Assembly: GCA_036846005.1 (NCBI GenBank) | Contig: DAIUCV010000005.1 | Coordinates: forward strand, 1 to 40,377 | Source of the DNA: DATEXQ01 sp036846005 | GTDB taxonomy: Bacteria; Patescibacteriota; Microgenomatia; UBA8517 | Direction: 5' to 3' | DNA length: 40,377 bases | In this document: in pieces, positions 29,046 through 38,274 of the stretch | How positions within the stretch are numbered: position 1 is the first letter of the stretch | How the letters are laid out: each line of letters begins with the position of its first letter | Made by a program: the position numbers and the translations under genes | Notes under the pieces: generated by a model | Seen by the model: the letters and a program-made list of their open reading frames with translations, nothing else | Database searches by the model: none | What the model was told of the DNA's origin: nothing

Positions 29046-30931
29046 TGACATTAGTATCTTATAGGTATAAAGAAGAAGAACCTGGCAAATACTTGCACAC
29101 AACGCAAGAGTCTGACTCTATTCTTCAACAGCCTGGAATAGAAATCTCACCGGATTATAAAACCCCGAGTATTTTGTCGTCTGAAACTGGTGCTCAAGTA
29201 GCTACCACAGACTTAAATAAGCTCAATCAAATAACAGCCCCAACTCCGACAACTCCAACTCCGACACCAGCTCAAACAACCGCAGAAAAAGAAACTCAAA
29301 GAATAGAACAAGCAAGACAAACTCAACTATCTCAGGGTGGCATAGAGAAAAGCACGTTTGAAAGCCTTGTCGGGACTGACACGACAGGATATAGATATAA
29401 CGCAGAAACAGGACTGTATATGCCCGAAGGAGGCGTTAGCCCTGTTGCGACAGGCGTTCAAGACTATAATAACCTTATAGACTCATCAACTCAATCAACT
29501 ATATCTTCTTTAAATGCGATGTCTGCCAAAGTAGATAAAAGCACCCAAGATTTAATTTCCTCAATCAACCAAAAATACGAAGCCCGTTCAAACGAGATGA
29601 AAGATATTAATTTAAGACGGCAGAAACAGTTTGAGACTTATGGCATAAGATCAGGCGCGGCAAGATATGCCGAAAGTGTATCAGGCGGTATTTTAGCCGC
29701 AGAAGAACGAGCCGGAGTGCAAAGACTCTCAGAAATTGACGCAGAGATGACTTCTTTAATATCCCAAGCACAATCTGCCGCAGATAGCAAACAGTTTGAT
29801 ATTTTGAGTCAAAAAATCGGATTGTATGAAAAGAGAAGAGAAGAACGAAACAGACAGATTGAAGACTTAAATAAATTGGCGATAGAGGAGGCAAAGAAAT
29901 TACAAGAATCGAAAGTAGCCTTTTCAAGAGAAAATGCAATAGTAAATGTATTTTCCCAAGGAATAGCTGACCCAACAAAAGTATTTCAGATATTAAACTA
30001 TGATGAAAAAGGAAATCAAATTGGAGATATAACCATGAAAGAAATTACTGATATTCTTGAAAAATCAATGCCAAAAGAAACAGAAATTTTATCTCTTGAT
30101 GAAGCTACAAAACTCGGCGTTCCTTATGGAACAACTAAGGTAGAAGCATATGGGATTACACCTAAAACAGGGATAAACCTTTCGGGGGAGGCGAAAGATT
30201 TTCAGTCTTTTATTGATTTAGGTCTTATAGATACCACAAAGACTATACAAGAACAATTTAAGCAATATCTGAATTACAAAAGCACAGATGAGATTTTATC
30301 AGTTGCGGAAGCCGACAAACTTGGTGTTGCTTTTGGCACTACAAAAAGTCAAGCGTATGGTTTAATTCCTAAAAAAGATACTTCGGGGTTGGATGCGAGG
30401 TTAATGACTCAAGTTGATAAAATATCTGAATCTTTTGATAATGCTCCAATTGTCAAGCAATTTAATGAAGTTCAAAATAAATTGATAAGTTTTTCTTCTA
30501 TTATAAATAGGGAATTAGGGGGACCTGGAGACTTAGCTATGGTATTTGAGTTCATGAAAGCTCTTGACCCTACATCAGTTGTCAGAGAACAAGAATATGC
30601 TAATGCTTCACAAGCTGGCAATATATTCGCAGGGACATTAGCAAGGTTTAATGGTTACTTGAAACCTGAGGGTGGTTTTTTACCTGATAATGTTAAAGAG
30701 GCATTTTTAGATATCGTTAGACAAAAATATCAAGCAGTTGAACAACAGTATGATAATCTATATATAGAAAAGGGAAGACTTATAGATAGAAAAACTAGTG
30801 AAACAGATGGCACAGATTATCTTATAAACTACAAACAAGTAGGAATTGATAATATTGCAAAAAAAAGTCAAGAAAATTATATAATACAAACTCCAAAAGG
30901 TTCTATTGACCTGACAAAGTTTGAAAAATAA
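29045..30931 (+). CDS. Internal virion / ejection-type protein
   Basis: 628 residues. The Pro/Thr-rich start (APTPTTPTPTPAQTT) is followed by a long coiled-coil region (about 150-300) and a repeated motif: ILSLDEATKLGVPYGTT (about 346) and ILSVAEADKLGVAFGTT (about 415). MVFEFMKALDPTSVVREQE is a phrase shared by many virion ejection proteins. No hydrophobic signal. It probably enters the host with DNA. Confidence 0.65.
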   Translation: MTLVSYRYKEEEPGKYLHTTQESDSILQQPGIEISPDYKTPSILSSETGAQVATTDLNKLNQITAPTPTTPTPTPAQTTAEKETQRIEQARQTQLSQGGIEKSTFESLVGTDTTGYRYNAETGLYMPEGGVSPVATGVQDYNNLIDSSTQSTISSLNAMSAKVDKSTQDLISSINQKYEARSNEMKDINLRRQKQFETYGIRSGAARYAESVSGGILAAEERAGVQRLSEIDAEMTSLISQAQSAADSKQFDILSQKIGLYEKRREERNRQIEDLNKLAIEEAKKLQESKVAFSRENAIVNVFSQGIADPTKVFQILNYDEKGNQIGDITMKEITDILEKSMPKETEILSLDEATKLGVPYGTTKVEAYGITPKTGINLSGEAKDFQSFIDLGLIDTTKTIQEQFKQYLNYKSTDEILSVAEADKLGVAFGTTKSQAYGLIPKKDTSGLDARLMTQVDKISESFDNAPIVKQFNEVQNKLISFSSIINRELGGPGDLAMVFEFMKALDPTSVVREQEYANASQAGNIFAGTLARFNGYLKPEGGFLPDNVKEAFLDIVRQKYQAVEQQYDNLYIEKGRLIDRKTSETDGTDYLINYKQVGIDNIAKKSQENYIIQTPKGSIDLTKFEK

Positions 30932-32557
30932 ATGTTTGATATAGAAAGAGCAAGACAATCAGGAGCAACAGATGAACAGATAAATGAATATTTATCATCA
31001 ACAAGAAGATTTGATTATAGATCTGCCAAATCATCCGGAGCGAGTGATCAACAAATACAAGATTATCTTATAAAAACTGAACCAGTATCTCTTGTGAATG
31101 TAAAAAGTTTAGAAAATGACCAGCAAGCAGAAGAAAAAAAATCATACTTGTCAAGTGCTAAAGATTTTATTGTTAATTCAATAAAGAAACCAACTGAAGA
31201 AGGGCTTGGAAAATTTGGTATTGGATTTGGTAAAGAAATTTTGAAAAGAGCATCTCAAATATCAGAGTTAGGAACAACAATAGGAGGGACAATAGTGGAA
31301 TCATTAGGCGGTAAAAAAATAACAGAGTCTTTCCAGCCAATTTCACCGGAAAAGTTGGAACCAACAGGAACAGCAGAAAAAATCGGAGCTGGAGTAGAAA
31401 AAACAATTGAATTCATCGCTCCCGGAAGTTTAATTCAAAAAGGAACAGGAATATTAAGAACTTTATTAAGTGAAACATCCCCAAATATAGCAAAATGGCT
31501 TACGGCAACTGGAAGTGCAGGATTAGAATCAATATCCGCTGGATTAGTTAGTAAATATCAAGGAGCGACAAATCAAGATGCCAAAAATGCAGCAATACTT
31601 GCTGGAGTTTTAACTTTTCCTATAAAAGTTTTATCAGAGTTTTCTAAACCAGTAGCAAAATACATCCAAGAAACAGCAGAAAAAAAAGCATCTCAAGCTC
31701 TTGGAGCTACAACAAAAGAAATGAAACAATTATCTGATAAAGTAGTGCCTGAACTTTTAAAAAGAAAAACATATTTTTTAACTAGAGGAGGTCTTGAAAA
31801 AAAAGCTGAATCCATTGCTGATACAGTAGGAGAGCAGATAGATAATGCTTGGGAATCTTTACCACCAAACACCAAAGTGCAAATAGCGCCTATTATCAAT
31901 TCACTTGAAAAATTAAAAGATGAAGCTATCGTAGTAGGAGAAGGAGGGCAAAGAGTAGTAATGGATCAAGCTAAATACAAAGCAGCTCAAGCAATCCAAA
32001 ATAAATTTATCAATATTGCTTCTGACCCAGAAAAATTTGTTTCGTATCCTGAAATTTCGGCTGAAACTCTAAGACGCTCAAAACAGATTCTTGATATGGC
32101 AACTGTAAAAACAGGTAAAGGATTTGGGTTGGGAATTAAAGATACAGCAATACAAGAAGCCAACAAATCAGGTGCAAATGCGCTAAGAAATGAATTAGCA
32201 AACGAATTTCCAGATATTGCTAAATTAAATAAAGAATTTAATTTTTGGAAAAATGTTGAAAAAGTTGTTTCTGAAACTGTAAAAAGAACAAAAGCTCAAG
32301 GGACTCCACTTGGAGAAACAATAGCGGAAGCTGGGGGTGCTGTTGGAGGATTTGCAGCTGGAGGAGGACTGGGGCAGGCTATTTTAACTGCAACAGGTTA
32401 CAAGTTATTTAAAAAAGCTATAACTTCACCTGCTTGGCGAATGGTATCAGCAATTCAAAGAGCGAAAATAGCAGATGCTATTTATAATGGACAAACCGAA
32501 ACAGCACTTAATATAATAAGAGGAATTATACCTACTCTTCGCGAGGAAGAAAAATAA
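30932..32557 (+). CDS. Second internal virion / ejection-type protein
   Basis: 541 residues, starting directly after the previous stop. Two N-terminal helical repeats, ARQSGATDEQINEYL and AKSSGASDQQIQDYL, resemble small UBA-like modules. A largely helical body follows, with Gly/Ala-rich amphipathic stretches near the end (GGAVGGFAAGGGLGQAIL) that could insert in membranes. Placement beside the other ejection-type gene suggests a shared channel. Confidence 0.6.
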   Translation: MFDIERARQSGATDEQINEYLSSTRRFDYRSAKSSGASDQQIQDYLIKTEPVSLVNVKSLENDQQAEEKKSYLSSAKDFIVNSIKKPTEEGLGKFGIGFGKEILKRASQISELGTTIGGTIVESLGGKKITESFQPISPEKLEPTGTAEKIGAGVEKTIEFIAPGSLIQKGTGILRTLLSETSPNIAKWLTATGSAGLESISAGLVSKYQGATNQDAKNAAILAGVLTFPIKVLSEFSKPVAKYIQETAEKKASQALGATTKEMKQLSDKVVPELLKRKTYFLTRGGLEKKAESIADTVGEQIDNAWESLPPNTKVQIAPIINSLEKLKDEAIVVGEGGQRVVMDQAKYKAAQAIQNKFINIASDPEKFVSYPEISAETLRRSKQILDMATVKTGKGFGLGIKDTAIQEANKSGANALRNELANEFPDIAKLNKEFNFWKNVEKVVSETVKRTKAQGTPLGETIAEAGGAVGGFAAGGGLGQAILTATGYKLFKKAITSPAWRMVSAIQRAKIADAIYNGQTETALNIIRGIIPTLREEEK

Positions 32558-32603
32558 GTAACATAAATACTAAAAATGCTAGTATTGCAAACATATTTAT
32601 ACT

Positions 32604-33497
32604 ATGCCACAAACAAACGAAAAAATCAAGTCCTTCCAGAAATTCAAACAAAACCCAGAAGTGGCTATGTTTAGTATGCTTGAAGAGATAAAAAAAGAAA
32701 ACAAAGCGGATATGAAAGAAATGATGTCTGAAATGGAAAAAGATAAGGAAAAAATGAAAGAAGAAATGCTTAATATGCACAAAAAAATGATGTCTGAAAT
32801 GATTATTAAAATGGATAGTATGCACGAAACAATGATGCAGAAACACGAAGATATTATGATTGAAATGGAAAATAAAATGAAAGATACGCAAGAGCAAATG
32901 AAAAATAAACCGGTAGAAGAAATGATGTCTGCTATTGTTTCTATGAAGGGTAAAGACGGGAAAGTCGGCGACAAAGGAGACAAAGGCGACAAGGGAGATA
33001 AAGGGGAAAAAGGCGAGAAAGGCGACAAGGGTGGGAAGGGAATTAAAGGAAGTGATGGAATAAATGGCATAAATGGTGTTGATGGCAAAGACGGCATAAA
33101 TGGTAAAGACGGATCACCAGATACTTCCGAACAAATAAAAGAAAAACTTGAAAAACTAAAAGGAGAAAAACGACTTGATAAATCCGCTATAAAAGGATTG
33201 GAAGATATGATTGATTTATTCAAAAAAGAGACAAAAGATGCTATAATTAAATCACGAGTTAAGAGTGGCGGAGGAATGGGGAATGTCCAACACGAAAGCA
33301 AATCTGTATCTTCTGGAACTACAACCGTAACTACAAATTACAAAATATCAGGAGCTGGCTTTGCAATTTGGGTATTTTATCAGGGGCAAATGATTATGAG
33401 AGGGACACACTATACAGTCGGTGGCGATTATAAAACTTTAACGCTGACATTTACGCCTGATGATAATACTTCAATAGATTTAATTTATATACGATGA
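32604..33497 (+). CDS. Collagen-like virion protein
   Basis: 297 residues. A Met/Glu/Lys-rich coiled coil (about 20-105) leads to roughly 19 Gly-X-Y triplets (about 114-170; DKGDKGDKGEKGEKGDKGG, then INGINGVDGKDG). A beta domain follows (FAIWVFYQGQMIMRGTHYTV). Trimeric coiled coil plus collagen-like triple helix plus a C-terminal knob is a fibre or needle design. It overlaps the next gene by ATGA. Confidence 0.8.
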   Translation: MPQTNEKIKSFQKFKQNPEVAMFSMLEEIKKENKADMKEMMSEMEKDKEKMKEEMLNMHKKMMSEMIIKMDSMHETMMQKHEDIMIEMENKMKDTQEQMKNKPVEEMMSAIVSMKGKDGKVGDKGDKGDKGDKGEKGEKGDKGGKGIKGSDGINGINGVDGKDGINGKDGSPDTSEQIKEKLEKLKGEKRLDKSAIKGLEDMIDLFKKETKDAIIKSRVKSGGGMGNVQHESKSVSSGTTTVTTNYKISGAGFAIWVFYQGQMIMRGTHYTVGGDYKTLTLTFTPDDNTSIDLIYIR

Positions 33498-35497
33498 GAA
33501 AAATACTAACAATTTTATTTTTAATTTTTGTATCAATTTTTGCATTTGCATATTTTTTAAATTTACCAGTTGGGGCTGATTTAAGAATTTTTACAATTCC
33601 TCAAGGAGGTACTTCTACATCAACTATACCCATACAAGATCAAATACTTATTGGAAATGGCTCAAAATATGACTTAAAAAAAATAACTGCGGGTTCAAAT
33701 GTTACAATAGCAACAACTTCTGATGCAATAACAATATCTTCCACTGGAGGATCATCTGGCTGGACGGATAATGGCTCTTATCTAACCACCACGGGTAATG
33801 AATTTATTGATGTTCCATATGTGGTAGCTACAAGCACTACAGCAACAAGCACATTTGCGAATACAATAAGAATTGGAACAACTAACACAAACCAAAATCT
33901 TTTAAGTGTTGTATCTCCATCAGGAAAAGATTATTCATCTTCTGTGTCGACTGGCGGAGTTATTAATCTTACCACCACTAATTCTACAGGTGCGGGATTA
34001 GTTATTTATAATAATCAAGGAGCTACTGCAAGTGGACGATTATTATCAATTACTGCCGATAATACAGCATTTGACCAGCAAGCATTATATGTTGACCAAG
34101 ACGGCACAAGTGGAGCCGGAGTTTTCAATTGTGATTCTACCACAGGTAATGTGCTTGAATGTGTAACAGTCACATCTCTAAAAACAGACAAAACTACATT
34201 AGGGATTAATGGTTCGCCTAATAGTCTTGGAGTTTTAAAAATATCAGCAAATGGAACTGGTGATACATCTTCTTCATTAATATCTATTGATGGGTCAGTT
34301 AATGGATACTTAGGACAGGGAATTTTTGCCAAAGGAGCATCAGGAAATAATATTCTTACGTTACGAGATAATAGTAACTCTGATGTTTTTATACTTGAAA
34401 ATAGCGGTAATGTTAATATTAGTAGTCCAACCGCTACATCTACATTCGCAGGAGGAGTGAATATGGGGAACGCCACAACAGGTCTTTTTTGGGATTCTGT
34501 TGCGGGAAGACTCGTAATCGGAGCTTATGAAACATTCCAAACAATTGCAGGAACAACATATGGCAATATTTTCTCAACTCATACAGAGGGAGCAACCCCT
34601 CAAGCAGATATAGCTTTACACAGGCATTCTGATACAGCGACTAATGGGGCAACTCTGTATGGTTCAAGAAGCAGAGGAACAGAAGCTTCAGAATCTGTCG
34701 TCCAGAATGGAGATAATTTACTGGATATTGGCGCTATTGGGTTTGATGGAACGGATTATGCTCAATCTTCTCGTATTGATATGGAAGTGGATGGAACACC
34801 CGGAAGTAATGATATGCCCGGTAGAATAAAGTTCTCAGTGAGTCCAGATGGTTCGGGGACACCAGTAGAGGCAATGAGGATTACCAATGCAGGCGATGTT
34901 GGGGTAGCTACATCAACACCAGAATCAAGACTTGATGTATGGGGAGCAAGTTCAGGGAAGATTTTAACTTTATTTTCCAATGCGGGAACGAAATTTTTAG
35001 AAATGTTGAACACGGGTGTAACAACTTTGCTTGGAGTATGGGATTTTGGCGGTGCAACATCTCTTGAAATTCCAAACGGAGCAAGCCCGACAGTAGATGC
35101 AACAGGAGAGTGCGCTTTAGATACGACATCAGACCAGTTCAAATGTTTTGGCGCATCTTCATCAAAAGTATTCAGCGATGGCTTTCAGTATACATCTTTT
35201 ACTTATGCGACATCAACTTGGACAGGAACAACAACTATACCTTTAGGTACATCGTTTGTTGCGGAAACAGTAGAGGCAATACAATGCTATACAGATACAG
35301 GCACAGTTAATGTCAATCTCAATGACGGAACGAACCTGGCTAATATGTTAAATGCCTCAACGACAGTAGGAACATTTACTTTTTCAACAAATAATACGTG
35401 GACGGCGGCAGAAAAAAGATATATTGATGCAGGTACACCGGCAAGTAGCCCAACGAAATTATCCTGCACAGTTAAGAGGTCATTAACAGGAAATTAA
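33494..35497 (+). CDS. Long fibre-like protein with signal-like N-terminus
   Basis: 667 residues. The first ~22 residues are hydrophobic (KILTILFLIFVSIFAFAYFL). Then come VGADLRIFTIPQGGTSTS and QILIGNGSKYDLKKITAGS, SPTATSTFAGGVNMGNATTG and many ATST repeats. A late segment FATSTPESRLDVWG-like motif (GVATSTPESRLDVWG) is typical of repetitive surface fibres. A predicted export signal on a virion protein is unusual. Confidence 0.7.
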   Translation: MRKILTILFLIFVSIFAFAYFLNLPVGADLRIFTIPQGGTSTSTIPIQDQILIGNGSKYDLKKITAGSNVTIATTSDAITISSTGGSSGWTDNGSYLTTTGNEFIDVPYVVATSTTATSTFANTIRIGTTNTNQNLLSVVSPSGKDYSSSVSTGGVINLTTTNSTGAGLVIYNNQGATASGRLLSITADNTAFDQQALYVDQDGTSGAGVFNCDSTTGNVLECVTVTSLKTDKTTLGINGSPNSLGVLKISANGTGDTSSSLISIDGSVNGYLGQGIFAKGASGNNILTLRDNSNSDVFILENSGNVNISSPTATSTFAGGVNMGNATTGLFWDSVAGRLVIGAYETFQTIAGTTYGNIFSTHTEGATPQADIALHRHSDTATNGATLYGSRSRGTEASESVVQNGDNLLDIGAIGFDGTDYAQSSRIDMEVDGTPGSNDMPGRIKFSVSPDGSGTPVEAMRITNAGDVGVATSTPESRLDVWGASSGKILTLFSNAGTKFLEMLNTGVTTLLGVWDFGGATSLEIPNGASPTVDATGECALDTTSDQFKCFGASSSKVFSDGFQYTSFTYATSTWTGTTTIPLGTSFVAETVEAIQCYTDTGTVNVNLNDGTNLANMLNASTTVGTFTFSTNNTWTAAEKRYIDAGTPASSPTKLSCTVKRSLTGN

Positions 35498-35511
35498 AAG
35501 TATGTTATAAT
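35483..35511 (+). promoter_or_regulatory. Promoter of the 35518 gene, leaderless layout
   Basis: TTAACA (35483-35488), 17-bp spacer, TATAAT (35506-35511) preceded by TGT. The ATG at 35518 comes exactly 6 bp later. Confidence 0.6.
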
Positions 35512-35517
35512 AACTGT

Positions 35518-35952
35518 ATGATAATAAACTACAACAAAAAATATAACTGTTCCGATGAGTTTTCTTTTAAGGATTTTACTGGAAGAAGTAATTTAGAAGT
35601 GTTGGGAATTATTTACGGCTCTTGTTTTTCGCAGGAAATTCCTGATAGTCGCATATTCCCTGATACAATGACGGGCGTGACTTTCATAAAATGTAACCTT
35701 GATAATGTTTTTATTCCTAATGGTAATACAGTGATTGATTGTTCGCAAAGAAGATTTAAAGTCCAAAATGATTTAAATGATTGGATTACAGATGACAAAG
35801 GAGTACCAACTGAGCCAATCAATGCAAAAGTTTTTATAAAATTGGAATTACCAATGCCAGAAACAGTAGATATTCCAACCTATCAAGTAGATACTCGCAT
35901 TGACTTAATAAAAGTCGCAGAAGCTAAAAAAGAATTATTAAAAGTAATATAA
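35518..35952 (+). CDS. Conserved-looking phage tail-region protein
   Basis: 144 residues with FIKCNLDNVFIPNGNTVIDC and RRFKVQNDLNDWITDDKGVP. I recognise this phrase from uncharacterised proteins near tail genes in several phages (from memory), but know no function. The paired cysteines may bind metal or form a bridge. Confidence 0.6.
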   Translation: MIINYNKKYNCSDEFSFKDFTGRSNLEVLGIIYGSCFSQEIPDSRIFPDTMTGVTFIKCNLDNVFIPNGNTVIDCSQRRFKVQNDLNDWITDDKGVPTEPINAKVFIKLELPMPETVDIPTYQVDTRIDLIKVAEAKKELLKVI

Positions 35953-35953
35953 T

Positions 35954-37420
35954 ATGCTCCCATCTACAGGTGTAATAGAGATAAGAAGTACAGCAACCGC
36001 AAACAATGTAAACGGTGGAGGTTTTAATGCTGCTCGTGGCGGAACGGATTATTCTCAACAAGATGCTGCGCAACTAACCAATACAGATTTAACAACTGCG
36101 GGAGCGGGAGCGACAACTGTCACCTCGGCAGGAGGAGGATTCACTTCGGCAATGGTTGGAAATTACATTCATATAACCGCAGGAACTAATTTTCAGGCCA
36201 GTTTATATGAAATTGTAACATTCACTGATGCTAATAATGTTATTCTGGACAGGACTCCCTCATCAGGAGCAGCTGGTTCAGGAGGAACTTTTTATGTTGG
36301 CGGGGCAATGTCGCTTAATTCAACTCTTGATGATGATTTGTTTGAGCTTGGAGTGGCTGGAAATATATTTTATATCAAAGCAGGGACTTATACTTTAGGT
36401 GAGAGTGTAAGTGTAACTGCTGCTGGTGGTGTCCAAAACCCGATAAAAGTAATAGGCTATAATGCTACAAGGGGAGATACCCCTACTGGGACGGATAGAC
36501 CTTTGATGAATTGCGCCGCTAATGGTTTTGCTTTCGGAGCTAATTGGGATATATATAATTTAGAAGTTACGACCACAGGTTCTAATGGTCTCGTAACAGG
36601 CACGGGCGGGAAAATTATAAATTGTTTCACGATAAATAAAAGCACGACAGCCAACAGAAATGCTTTTAGATTAAATGCCGATGCATTAGTTCTGGACTGC
36701 GAAGGAGTTTCTTATTTCGGATATGCTATGAATACGGCTTCTGGCGTAGTTCAAGGATGTTATCTCCACGATTCTAAATATGGTGTAGATTTGCCCAATG
36801 GAAGTAATGTGTTCTTTCTGCTCAACAATATTATCGCAAGTTGTTATAACAGCGCAATCTATGATTCTGTTGCTCAAGTCGGCAGAGGTCATATAGCAGG
36901 AAATACTATTTACGGAGCTGAAAATAAAACAGGAACAGGAGTCAATTTAATCACAACTACAACGGATATATCGTTAGTTAATAATATTATTTATGGCTTT
37001 GTAACCGGAGTATCACACGCTGATGTGCAATCAGTCGGATATGACGATTATAATGATTATTACAATAACACTACTGATGTCACTAACTGGGATAAAGGTG
37101 CGAATGATGTAGCGGTTGATCCTGTATTTACGAATGTAGGGCAGGTAACAGGCACAACAGGTGCATTTGTGGCTGGTGGTTCTAAACTTGTGGATACATC
37201 AAAAGACTTTACTGCTCTCGGTGTGGTAGCAGGCGATTATGTGTATATTATCAGCGGGACAGGTGTAACAGCCGGAGTTGTTAGGATTACATCAATTTCA
37301 ACTACTACCAACCCTAATGATACCCTGAATACTGATGTGAATCCTGGAACTAATACGACAGCCGATAAAGTTTACCAAATAACGATAGGGCATAACTATG
37401 CAATAACTGGATCATTGTAA
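35954..37420 (+). CDS. Right-handed beta-helix protein (tailspike-like)
   Basis: 488 residues. Start GVIEIRSTATANNVNGGGFN, a Gly/Ala-rich head domain, then parallel beta-helix features (NCFTINKST, VVQGCYLHDSKYGVDL, NNIIASCYNSAIYDS, HIAGNTIYGAEN, LVNNIIYGFVTG). Such helices form tailspikes or surface-binding or polysaccharide-cleaving proteins. Catalytic residues cannot be assigned from sequence alone. No export signal, unlike neighbouring fibres. Confidence 0.7.
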   Translation: MLPSTGVIEIRSTATANNVNGGGFNAARGGTDYSQQDAAQLTNTDLTTAGAGATTVTSAGGGFTSAMVGNYIHITAGTNFQASLYEIVTFTDANNVILDRTPSSGAAGSGGTFYVGGAMSLNSTLDDDLFELGVAGNIFYIKAGTYTLGESVSVTAAGGVQNPIKVIGYNATRGDTPTGTDRPLMNCAANGFAFGANWDIYNLEVTTTGSNGLVTGTGGKIINCFTINKSTTANRNAFRLNADALVLDCEGVSYFGYAMNTASGVVQGCYLHDSKYGVDLPNGSNVFFLLNNIIASCYNSAIYDSVAQVGRGHIAGNTIYGAENKTGTGVNLITTTTDISLVNNIIYGFVTGVSHADVQSVGYDDYNDYYNNTTDVTNWDKGANDVAVDPVFTNVGQVTGTTGAFVAGGSKLVDTSKDFTALGVVAGDYVYIISGTGVTAGVVRITSISTTTNPNDTLNTDVNPGTNTTADKVYQITIGHNYAITGSL

Positions 37421-37423
37421 TCT

Positions 37424-37636
37424 ATGGCAACGCTTGCATTCCCAGGACAATTTCAAGGAGGATTTACAACAGGGTATTTAAGCATTGGAGCTGTGCAGAA
37501 AGCAGGTTCAGATAATCTTGCTTTCCCCGGAACTTTTCCGGGAGAATTGACAGTAGGATATTTGAATATCGGAGCGGTGCAGAAGCAAGTTGTAACCCCC
37601 CAAACAAGAGAAGAATATATAATAATTTTCGGATGA
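37424..37636 (+). CDS. Small protein with two tandem repeats
   Basis: 70 residues. LAFPGQFQGGFTTGYLSIGA and LAFPGTFPGELTVGYLNIGA are clear tandem copies, each followed by VQK. It lies between the beta-helix gene and the lysis genes and overlaps the M23 gene by ATGA. Possibly a small virion or baseplate part. No family recognised. Confidence 0.6.
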   Translation: MATLAFPGQFQGGFTTGYLSIGAVQKAGSDNLAFPGTFPGELTVGYLNIGAVQKQVVTPQTREEYIIIFG

Positions 37637-38274
37637 TAATATATAGACCAATTCAAACTGATTATATTACACAAGGCTTTGGCGAAAACAAAGCTTGTAT
37701 TAACGATAATGGAAAAGTTTTAACAAAAAAAGAAATTTGTCCTAAAGACTTTTATGATTTTTATCTTGCTATGAATATGAAAGGTCATAACGGCATAGAC
37801 CTTATTGCTTGGCACGGCGAACCTGTGTATCATTCTGCTGATTTCTCCGGATGGCTTCATTTAGAATCTGATATGGCAGGAGGACTTGGAGCAGATGTAG
37901 TATCTTATGAACCGATACTTTGGTGCGAAGAATGCAAAGAAAATCATTATTGTAAAATAAGATATTGGCATAATTCTGACTTAGTAGGATTTGAAAAAGC
38001 GGATATAAAGTCGGGAGACTTAATAGCTTTTGCTGGATCAACCGGAGCGTCATCAGGAGTTCACGTTCACCACGCTCTCAAATGGTGTGATAAAGACGGA
38101 CACGCGATTCACGATGATAATGGATATATGGGAGCGATTGACTATACTTCTTTTTATGAAAATAAGTTTATTTTAGATGTATTGCAAAAAAACTATCAAA
38201 TGAATATCTGGGATGAAATTAAAAGTGTTTTAATTTTAATTAAAATTAGAATTTTAAAGTGGAAAAAGTTATAA
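37633..38274 (+). CDS. M23 endopeptidase (first copy)
   Basis: 213 residues. The zinc site HxxxD (GHNGIDL; His52, Asp56) and HxH (SGVHVHH; His144, His146) are intact, as is the G-STGAS loop. An extra four-cysteine insert (LWCEECKENHYC) could bind zinc. M23 enzymes cut peptide cross-links in peptidoglycan. No signal peptide is present, so release needs the holin or the virion. A second copy follows. Confidence 0.9.
   Translation: MIIYRPIQTDYITQGFGENKACINDNGKVLTKKEICPKDFYDFYLAMNMKGHNGIDLIAWHGEPVYHSADFSGWLHLESDMAGGLGADVVSYEPILWCEECKENHYCKIRYWHNSDLVGFEKADIKSGDLIAFAGSTGASSGVHVHHALKWCDKDGHAIHDDNGYMGAIDYTSFYENKFILDVLQKNYQMNIWDEIKSVLILIKIRILKWKKL

Noticed and set aside
32597..33301. 234-codon minus-strand frame opposite the collagen-like gene
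   Set aside because: It is the mirror of the Gly-X-Y and Lys/Glu-rich codons (Ser/Pro/Phe-rich product) and has no promoter or start signal.
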